From: Petrolisthes cinctipes
Lineage: Eukaryota; Arthropoda; Malacostraca; Decapoda; Porcellanidae
NCBI GenBank assembly: GCA_033782935.1
Contig: JAWQEG010001349.1
Location: 482,501 to 546,500, forward strand
DNA length: 64,000 bases
Reading direction: 5' to 3'
Shown in pieces: positions 55,681-64,000 of the stretch (its first letter is position 1; every line of letters begins with the position of its first letter). The notes under the pieces are model-generated. The model did no database searches. It was not told the origin of the DNA and saw only the letters and a list, made by a program, of their open reading frames with translations. The translations under genes and the position numbers were made by a program.

Positions 55681-56130
55681 GACAAACGAAGCATTTTTTA
55701 CGTCTATGTCAAGGGGTGTTCGAGTCTCGTATCGTCCGTCGTGACCACTTCCCCCAAGGATGGGGGGAAGTGGGAAGGAGAAAAGAAAACACCAGAAAGG
55801 GATAATATCAGCCCTAATTAACTAATGTTTGAGATCAACCTCTCAACCCACACTAAGGTGGTCCGACTGTGTCTATTCACACCCAGAGCTATCAGTGGGG
55901 GAGTCCACCATAGGTAGGAGGCAAAGTTGATCTCAGTATAAAGATATAGACACCTACTATATCTACTACCAGCTATGGAGGGAATGACTATTAGCTAAGC
56001 CTAGTCGTCACCAGAAGAGTGAAAACAAAAACTACTGCTGGTGCTGCAGGCCCTGGCAGCTAGAGGAGAGAGCACAAATCATACATCCACTCTCTCCACG
56101 ACCCTGTCTCAAAGTCCTCCAGAAGAATGG
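55681..56130 (-). other. LINE-C1 5' UTR, approximate
   Basis: About 450 bases between C1 ORF1 and the 3' end of C2. It contains CTTCCCCCCATCCTTGGGGG (hairpin-forming) in sense. The exact 5' end is not identifiable without another copy. Confidence 0.45.
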
Positions 56131-59100
56131 TTGCTTGCTTGTTGGATTTCTTGGCTATCAACCAGAGGCATATAGCCAAAGGTCATTAAGCCAATGGATC
56201 CATTTTATTATATCAATCTATATAAGGTCATAAAGTTTTGTCTCCCTCAGAAAACTCAGCAGTTTGTTTATAATAGTTATGTCATCTGACAGAATATTTT
56301 CTATGGTGAAAGCCATTTTCATTACTTGAAAATATTGTTTAATTTTTCTTCTTTAATGTTCATATTTTGTACAAAAAATTATTGAGTGACTTATTGACAT
56401 TATAGAGTTATATACTTGGCACTCGGGGGAAAATTGTCTATTGACATAGGGTTCTAGGTGGGTGAACCATGTGGCATTGACCCTAAGACGGGCCAACACC
56501 ACCTCGTCCCTGCGACTACGCCATGATGACGTAACCCAGGGTTCAATAACTTTTTTTTTACTTTATTACCGATGTTTAATCTGGTCCACTGCCTTTGCCA
56601 CAGGAGATGAATTCGAGACTTAATGAGGGAAACAAAACACTTGAGATCCGTACGGACTATGCTCAGGTCCAGATCAACAGTTGACCCGGCTAGTATATCA
56701 GCCTGTTCATTGCCATAGATACCATAATGTGAAGGTACCCATATTAGCTTGATTGATTTATTGGCACAAAACAGCTTACTAATGATATTACCCTGTATTT
56801 CGTTGTTAGTAGTATTTAAGGATTTAATAGCTTGAAGTGAACTTAATGAATCTGTAAAAATAACTATCCTATCGTGGGTCGTCGATAGGGCAAAATCCAA
56901 AGCTTAATTAAGAGCAAAGAGTTCTGCAAGAAAAATAGATGTATGAATCGCTAGTCTGAATCTTAACTGGCATTCAGTCGACCACACACCTGCACCCACA
57001 CATTCATCCGTCTTGGAACCGTCGGTATACAGATGGAAATATGAAAGATGTTGAACAATTATCTCACGAAACCTCTAGTGTACCTCCACCTCCGGCACCC
57101 GGGATTTAACCCCTGGCAACCAGGAATCCACAATAGTGAAGTGGAGTGTTACCCAGGGTGCAATGTTTACTAAAACTAGGGAATCGATTGTTGATAATTC
57201 TATACCGACACACTCTACGAGGTCGTGGAGTCTTGCTCTGAGGGACCTCACGCCAGTGCCCTCCGGGGCCGTGCGACGCCCAGGCGGATAACTCGACCCT
57301 TCTGGGGGCATATCGCCATGGCCCCCCGGCTGCAAATACCTCACCAAGGCATTACCGGGAGGATGACTCGGCTCCCCGGGTACCTGAACTTGGGGCCTGG
57401 TCCCCATTGGCCTCACGCCAGTGCCCCCTGGGGCGCAGGGGTTCCCGGACGGACGACTCGGTCCCTCTGCCAGGGGCCTAGCGCCATGGCCCCCCGGGTG
57501 CTGTTGCCGAAGCAAGGCATTCCCGGGAAGATGACTCGGCACCCTGGATTTTTTAGCACAATATACTTGAAGTTGTTGATCTCGTCTCAATCGGAGGGGA
57601 GGCACTTGTGACTCCACCTCTAGACGCTCAATTCGAGTGCAACGTAGGGCTCCAAGACAAACACACGCATTCTGCACAACATCCAAACCTTTCAACACAG
57701 ATTCTGATGCCGAACCATACACTATTGACCCAAAATCTACTTTAGATCTAATCAGGGATTTATATAGCAGTAGCAATGACTTCCTATCTGCTCCCCATTG
57801 GGTACCAGAAATGCACTTCAGCAAATTGAGAGCTTTTAAACATTTAATTTTTAACTGACCGTCATGGACTCGCCATGTCAGTCGACTGTCAAAATGCAGT
57901 CCAAGAAATTTAATTGAATTTTGAATAGGTAGGGGTGTTGTCACCCATAGTCAGCCGGACGTCTGGCTTCTTCCTATGAGTGAAAATAACCCCTACACTC
58001 TTTCTTACTGAAAACTTAAAACCCCACTGGAGGCCCCAATTGTGAATCAAATCTAGTGCCAATTGGATCCGAGTTGCCGAAAACTCTGCATTACAGCTGG
58101 AGTGCCATATTGCACAGTCGTCGGCGTACAGTGAGTATTTAAGATTTCGAGGAGGAGCTGGTAGAATGTCATTAATCATACATAGATATAAGGTCGGAGA
58201 CAGAACACTCCCCTGGGGGACCCCATTTGCCTGGACAAATATGTCCGAAAAAGTTACTGTGTCCGAAAAAAGCTTGACAGAGAAAGTTCTGTCAGAAATG
58301 AAATTCTTAAAAAAAAAGGGCAGGTTACCACGTAATTCCATCGCATATAATTTCCTGAGGAGGCCATGTCGCCAAGTCATGTCGTAGGCTTTTTCAATGT
58401 CTAAAAATACTGCAATCAAAATTTTTTTTTTGGCAAATGCCTCTTGAATTTGACCTTCCAGGTTCACTAGCTGATCGAGCGTCTGGCGACCTTTACGGAA
58501 GCCACACTGCTCGTCAACCAGCAAATTCCTGGAATTTAAAAAATGCAATAGCCTACGATTAACAATTCGTTCCATGACCTTGCATAAGCAACTTGTAAGT
58601 GCAATAGGGCGATACAATGAAGTCGATCTGGGGTCCCCCCCTCCTTTCGGTATGGGAATGACATGTGCAAAGTGCCACGAGTTTGGAAAGGTGTGACCCC
58701 TCCAAATCTCGTTAAACACATGCAAAATCTTGATCATGGAATCATGATCAAGATGCTTTATCATCTCATACCGAATCTCATCGGGTCCTGGGGATGTCCC
58801 ACTACAGGCTCCTAGGGCTTGGACAAGCTCTTGCATTGTTAGATCACTGTTGTAATCTAATTTATCTCCCGTGGCAAAGTCAATATGCTGCAGCTCTGAT
58901 GCTTCCTTGATGGGCAGGAAAGCTGGATGGTAATTTTCAGAGCTACTAGCAAAAGAGAACTGCCTGGCGAGGGCGTTAGCAATGTCTCTAGGTTCGTCAT
59001 AATTGATGATATTAAAAGAGATGTTGGTAATTTTATTTGATATTTTTTTCTTATTTAATTTTCTTACAGTGGACCAGACTTGGGATATTGATGTTTCACT

Positions 59101-60120
59101 GTTTATGCTAGAGACAAAGCATCGCCAGGAGTCTCGTTTGGCTTGTCTGATGGTTCGACGAGCCCTAGCTCTTGCCAGTTTATACTTGCGAAAGTTCTCA
59201 TCACTAATGCGATTTTTGAAAAGCCTGTAGGCTCTATTCCTCTCACACAGTACCCTGCGGCAAGCTGGCGTCCACCATGGAACTCTATGCTTTGCGCTAT
59301 CTACCGAAGTCTTAGGAATTGTTGCCATTGCGGCTTTGATGATATTATCTTGAATATTATTTACTTTATCATCAATGGTTTCTCCAACAATTTCAATATT
59401 GACACCCTTTGTGAAGGACACCCAGTCTGCTTTTCTTACGTTAAATTTAGGTGCTGAAGGCTCTTTAATAGTGTCGCTTTTAAATTTAATCAAAATAGGA
59501 AAATGGTCGCTTCCCAATGAGTCATCAATGGGTAGCCACTGGCAAGAGGCTGCAATCGATGGGGAGACCAGAGATAGGTCAAGGACGCTAAAATTACAAG
59601 TATTATCATCAACTCTCGTCGGACTACCGTCGTTCAGAAGAACCAAATTAGAATCACTGATGAACCTAGCCATCTGTTCCCCCTTCCTATCATCCTGCAG
59701 GGAACCCCATAACGTATGATGAGCATTAACATCTCCTACAATTAATTTTCTACAGGGCAGACTGTCCTGTAGATCAAAAACATCATCATAAGTTACTGTA
59801 TCAGGAGGACAGTAGACAGAACAGATAGTCAGGTAGGTGCCACCGAATTTCACTCTGCAAGCGACACTTTCCAGAGGAAAATTACAGGGCACATCAGTGA
59901 AAGGGAGGTTATGGCGGATGTAGATTGCCACTCCACCTCCACTCCTCCCTCCACGGTCCCTCCTAATTAACCTGTAGTTCCGAAGCTGAACAACCTCGTC
60001 TTCGACTTGGTCGTTCAGTTGAGTTTCCTGAAGGGCAATAATATCGGCAGCGTAAGAACAAGCCATAAGTTTGAGTTAATTTAATCTAGCTCTAAGACTT
60101 CGACAGTTCCATTGGAGTAT
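56131..60120 (-). pseudogene. LINE-C2 ORF2 and 3' UTR
   Basis: A relative of C1. Endonuclease starts LTILQWNCRSL at 60120 without an ATG, with a stop at about 60078; then IIALQETQLND, LIVGDVNAHHTLWGSL (GDFN is GDVN here), GSDHFPI. RT: YRPIALTSCLCKVMER, FLDIEKAYDMTWRH, GVPQGSVLSPTLY and intact YADD. A frame change at about 57930 leads to 57944-57075 with two 165-bp repeats, then RNase H 56900-56454 (FTDSLSSLQAIKS, LIWVPSHYGIYGNEQADILA) and the Cys/His tail FSPECQVYNS, ISHSIIFC, ending near 56233. The 3' end TTAATGACCTTTGGCTATAT is typical of I-type LINEs. Confidence 0.88.
57246..57546. repeat. GC-rich 165-bp tandem duplication inside C2 ORF2
   Basis: CCTCACGCCAGTGCC recurs at 57246 and 57411. 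The second unit is slightly shorter. 165 bases is 55 codons, so the frame stays open (minus strand: PSHLPGNALLRQQHPGGHG and PSHPPGNALVRYLQPGGHG). GC content is far above the surrounding element. Confidence 0.85.
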
Positions 60121-60134
60121 GGTTAGCGCGAAGA

Positions 60135-60728
60135 TTATCGCTGTTTATAGGGTTTCTTGGAGCCTTGTTCGTCTGGCCGAACCTTTTTGTGCTGGGAGGG
60201 AAGACCCTCTTCCTCCCCTGCACTTCCCGGGGACCTCCCGCGGGCAGGTTTCGCGACGGTAGCCTCCATCGCCTGTTCCTCTCCATGAGGTACAGAGCCA
60301 GTCCTCGAACGGCTCGTCTCGCGACGAACCGGACGACTCCCGGATGTAGGCTTCATGGGAGTCACCTGAGCGAGAACATGAGATTTAGAAGCTGATACGG
60401 TATCATCAGCCTTGTGGTGCTTCTTTTGCTGGGTTGATTCAACAACTTTTAATTTCTTTGTCAAACTTTCTACTACCAGCGTTAATTTACTTACAGTATC
60501 CCTTAATTCTTTAATTTCATTATCTTTAGCTTGGATAGTCACATTAACGTCTGTTGTAGTTACAGGAGCAGTGGTGCCAGTCATAGCTGCAGCGTAGGAA
60601 ACTGTGGGAGTTTGGTTAACCCCCTCCACCTTCCTCTTTGCCTCACCATAACTGACATCATGAGCCCTCATGTATGCCATTGCCTCAGTCTCCACTTTAA
60701 GGCTCCTGCAGTCACCTGCACTTGCGAG
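60135..60728 (-). pseudogene. LINE-C2 ORF1 C-terminal part, cut by A4
   Basis: Frame from the A4 boundary: ASAGDCRSLKVETEAMAYMR, YGEAKRKVEGV, VSYAAAMTG, then a coiled-coil-like stretch (KDNEIKELRDTVSKLTLVVE) and a basic C-terminus ending KKPYKQR-stop at 60135. It aligns with the C1 region after the knuckles (SYASAV). The N-terminal domain and knuckles would lie beyond A4, outside the window. Confidence 0.82.
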
Positions 60729-61010
60729 TCTCACCCCAACCTTCCTGGAGTGAAGACGTGTTCGTGGCGCTCTGTCTGTGTTGTTGTTTGTATTGTTGTT
60801 TGTCTTGTTTCAACGTTCTTGTTTGTGTGTTGTTGTATCTGTGGTGTTATAGGGGTTGTTTATATTTTCTATCTCGATTTTTTTTGTGGTTTTGCTGTTT
60901 GTGGTATTGTTGTTTGTGGTTTATTTGTTTTATTGTGGTTCTGTGTGTGTATGTTCGTGTGTTCGTGTGTGTTCAGTTGTTCGCTTCCCATCTAGGCCTT
61001 GCCAGGCCTG

Positions 61011-62491
61011 ATGGAGAGCGCGGATTCGGATGTGGCTTCGTGCCTGGAGGCCGACTTGGCCATGTCGGAGGAGGATGAGTCTCCTATCGAGGATCACTGG
61101 CCTGAGCTGCCTTCTCGCAACCCTCCCCCCCTCTCCTCGGTCACTCCGCAGCTCAGGTTGCAGCCGTCCACCTCCTCAACCTCTACCAAGCGACCTGATG
61201 ATGCCTCGTCCGACTCCTTGCAGGATTCCGATGGTGTGGACTGTTTGCCTCCAGCTGCCAAGACTGCCAAGGGTGCTTCAGCTGTGCATGACGTACCTTC
61301 TCTGCCTCAACGTGGTGTTTCTTCCTTGTATACCAACTCCTTGCCCTCGTCCAACCTTCCTGCTTTTGCCCCAAAAAATGCCTATGTCAAGCTCTCCTTC
61401 TCTGGGAACCCATCTACGGACACAAAGTTGCATTGGTTGTCTGATGTCAACAGGGCATTCCAGCTGCAGCGTGAACTGGCTGAAGTGAAGATGGCTGCTG
61501 TCACCTCCCGGTTTGTCTACATCTCTAGGAAGCGTCAGGATATCATTGATAGAGTGAAGGCTGGTGAATTTTTGTCTCTGCCTCTCATTCTTGAAGACTC
61601 ACCCGAGAGGCCTCGTAAGTTCCCCAGCTACATCCTTACCCGTTTTCCTATTGATGTTGACCCGAAACTTGCTAAGGGATACCCTGGTGTGTACTTTGCC
61701 CGTCGTTTTTTCCAAGATGGTTCCCCCATTAGCCGTATTGTTGTTGTCTGGAGTCAACCTGATCCACCTCCAAATGAGATTTCCTTTGATTTCCTCCCTC
61801 GTCTTCCACCGTGTGAGGTGAGGAAACTTCATAATGACCAGCCTTGGTGCTACAGGTGCTGGGGTGTGGGGCATATCTCCCATACTGTTCTGCCAGGCCG
61901 AAGTGTGCATGGTGTGCTGCCGACCATGATTCCAAGACGTGTCCTGTCAGGGGCGAACCATCACGTCCTGCTGCCTCCACCTCTGAGCCTTCACCTCCTG
62001 AGGATACGTCTTGATTGAAGTGTCCACGATGCCTTCAGCCAGGGGTTAACGTGTGGCATGGATGTACTCGACGTCAGGTCCAGGCTCGTGTCACTACTAT
62101 TGCTCTGCCTCCACCACCGCCACCACCACCACCTCCCCAGTCTGCTACTCCTACCAGCCCTGCCTCACCTCCAGACCTGGCCCTCCGCAAGTCTGTTGCT
62201 ACCCTCATGGCACGATGTACGGCTCTCGAGAACCGCTTTTCTGCCCTTGAAGCCAGGATTGATGGGCTAGTTGCCGCGCAGGCTGCCAATGACTCCAAAC
62301 TCTCCACCTTGGTCGAGGCTCAGCAGGCCATCATCTCAACTGTCACTACCCTTACCGAAAAGATGGATACTGTTGCATCTCGCCTTGAAAAGCTTTTCGA
62401 GTCAGTCCCTTCTCCTGGTCCATCTTCTTCTCCAGGTCGCTCATCTGCTCCCACTCACCGGACTTCTACCTCCAAATACAGAGTTCGCTAG
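61011..62491 (+). pseudogene. LINE-A4 ORF1
   Basis: ATG 61011 (MESADSDVASCLEADLAMSE). Same layout as A1: acidic N-terminus, conserved central block, CCHC (CYRCWGVGHIS...), Pro-rich tract and coiled-coil-like C-terminus. A one-base deletion at about 61881 breaks the frame in the first knuckle, at a different base from the 5-base deletion in A1. A TGA at about 62012 (CGA in A1) is a second lesion. The stop is at 62489. Confidence 0.88.
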
Positions 62492-64000
62492 TGATTGCCG
62501 GCTGGATGTCATCTCCTGGAATGTATGTGGTATCACCAGTTATGCTAAGCTCACTCAACTCAAGGCCTATGTTTTTCGTCATCATCCCAGTGTTATTTTT
62601 CTCCAGGAAGCATTTCCAGGACGGCCGCTCGCTGCTGGGCAAGCTCCTCCTCTCTCAGGTTATGTGCCATAAGTTCATCTGGTAAGGAATGGTCTCCTGA
62701 CTTACATACATAGCGCCTTGCCACATCGCCTTCTCCGTACCTCCACTGATCCTGACATGACCTTTCAGCTATTTGAGGTTCTACCTGGGAATGGAGTACT
62801 ACAACTATATAATGTCTATTCTGCCCCAGCTAGACTCACTCTTGAGGCTCTTCCTTCTCCAACAGTGCGTGGTATGGTTTATATGGGAGATTTTAATGCT
62901 CGGCATTATGATTTGGGTGATGGTTCTGGCTCTATTAATCGTAATGGTGTTCATCTCCTTTCATACATCCGCAAGCATCATCTGACATGCTGGGACACTG
63001 GCGGTGCCACTCATTGCCGGGGAGGTACTCTGGATTACATCCTCTCGTCTGGCCTGATAGCATCTCGGGTCCTGTGCTCCTCCGTGCCAGACTTATTCTC
63101 TGATCACATCGCTCTTCGGTTTCATTATTCTCTAACTGCTGGGTGAAGTGCTTCAGCCACTCGTTTGCGTATTGCTGTGCCCCCTACATATTGCCCGACT
63201 TACATCTTATTCATGGCCCATGTATTCCCTACATTTGACATATCATCAGCTGAACAGTTGTACTCTGATCTTGTATCTGCTACTCATGACTTTTATAGGC
63301 TATACGTCTCCCGGCCACACCTCCAGCATCGCCATACTGCCCACTCCTGGATGCTGGATGCACGTATACAGGAGGCAAAGGAGGAGGCTGAACGTGATGG
63401 CCTCTTGTTTCAAGCCAACCCAACCCCTGACCTGCTCCATCGTTACCAGATGTCTAGGGACGCTTTAGTTGCCCTGCAGGAGTGTGCTCACACTGAGTCT
63501 TGGCAGCGGTTCACGGACAGCATCAACCAGCAAACAAGTGTGGCTTCTATGTGGCACCTCATTCGTCGGGTTGTTAAAAAGACACCTGCCACTGCTCGTC
63601 ATCACACTCCTGCCGACTATGCCCAACAACTTGTCGATGCCTGGTCACAACAATCTACCTCAGCCAGTCTACCCATCCACATACAAGATGCACTCACTTC
63701 CCGTGCTGCTGTCCATCGGCTACGTCTAATGTCTGCTCTGTTGCAAGATGATGACGATGATGCAGAGGAGATAACTGAGGAGGAGTTGCGACGGGCTCTC
63801 CCTCGGGGTAGAGCTTCTTCCCCTGGTGATGATGGTATTACTTATGCTGTGCTGCGCCTACTTCAACAAGTTCCTGGGAACCCTCTACTTCTACTGTACA
63901 ATCTTTGTCTTCGTGATGGTTGTGTACCACGAGCCTGGACCAGCAGCACAATAATACCCATCCCTAAGCCCGGCACTGCGAAGTTCAGGCCTATTTCCCC
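62490..64000 (+). pseudogene. LINE-A4 ORF2: endonuclease and start of RT
   Basis: The frame opens across the ORF1 stop with no ATG. Endonuclease: ISWNVCGITSY, FLQEAFPGR, MGDFNARHYDLGD, FSDHIALRF. Two in-frame stops: TAA 62670 (TAT in A1) and TGA 63144 (TCA in A1). RT begins SPGDDGITYAVLRLL and continues to PKPGTAKFRPIS at the window edge. Confidence 0.9.

Larger units (their letters stand above)
60729..64000 (+). mobile_element. LINE-A copy A4, runs off the window
   Basis: Begins TCTCACCCCAACCTT, the same start as A1, so the 5' end is complete. 5' UTR 60729-61010 with AGACGTG at 60754. It is inserted in C2 ORF1. ORF1 and ORF2 align with A1 throughout. The window ends in RT (FRPISP). Confidence 0.93.

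Overview
The window looks like intergenic DNA from a large, repeat-rich arthropod genome, most likely a decapod crustacean. The grounds are very long CA/TG and TATG/TCTG microsatellites, non-LTR retrotransposons with RNase H domains, Gypsy-type LTR elements, TA-flanked MITEs, degenerate TTAGG-like repeats and an AT-rich background. The species assignment is inference. I see no rRNA, tRNA, CRISPR array or bacterial gene, and no convincing single-copy host gene. Almost all coding signal belongs to mobile elements. Family names used here (LINE-A to LINE-E, Gypsy-F, -G and -H, MITE-M and -N) are my own labels.

Layout. 1-14977: a CA-rich minisatellite holds a CR1-like element (LINE-D, minus). LINE-D is split by LINE-A copy A1 (plus) and by a 1.39-kb TIR transposon, and A1 is itself split by LINE-B copy B1 (minus). 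14978-22508: a 2.5-kb foldback MITE (M1), a stretch with nothing recognisable, and a 5'-truncated LINE-A copy (A3) with a perfect 12-bp target-site duplication (TSD). 22509-30942: Gypsy-G (minus), with nearly identical LTRs around a decayed gag-PR-RT-RNase H-integrase interior. 30943-39800: LINE-E (plus), a diverged relative of LINE-A, inserted in the gag gene of Gypsy-H and itself carrying MITE M2. 39800-45530: MITE-N, an LTR with a polypurine tract, a gag scrap, a Helitron 3' end and a Gypsy-F gag-protease relic cut by a 254-bp LINE-A 3' end (A5). 45530-49330: two tandem cold-shock-domain ORFs and a PHD/FLYWCH transposase-like gene bracketed by inverted arrays of a 12-bp motif. 49597-64000: LINE-B copy B2 within a microsatellite, two I-like elements in tandem (C1 and C2, minus), and LINE-A copy A4 inserted in C2 ORF1 and running off the window.

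How the parts relate. The autonomous-type machinery is LINE-A/E and LINE-C (ORF1 with zinc knuckles; ORF2 with endonuclease, RT and RNase H), LINE-B and LINE-D (endonuclease-RT) and Gypsy-G. All copies seen are broken. MITE-M and MITE-N and the 1.39-kb TIR element have no transposase here and would depend on enzymes encoded elsewhere. Several insertions can be undone on paper by removing the element and one TSD copy, and the interrupted reading frame is then continuous. This gives relative ages: LINE-D before A1 before B1; Gypsy-H before E before M2; C2 before A4.

Most worth a second look: the FLYWCH/PHD gene with its inverted motif arrays, the tandem cold-shock-domain ORFs beside a LINE-like 3' tail, the young-LTR/dead-interior Gypsy-G, and the M1 hairpin carrying a 32-residue in-frame repeat.
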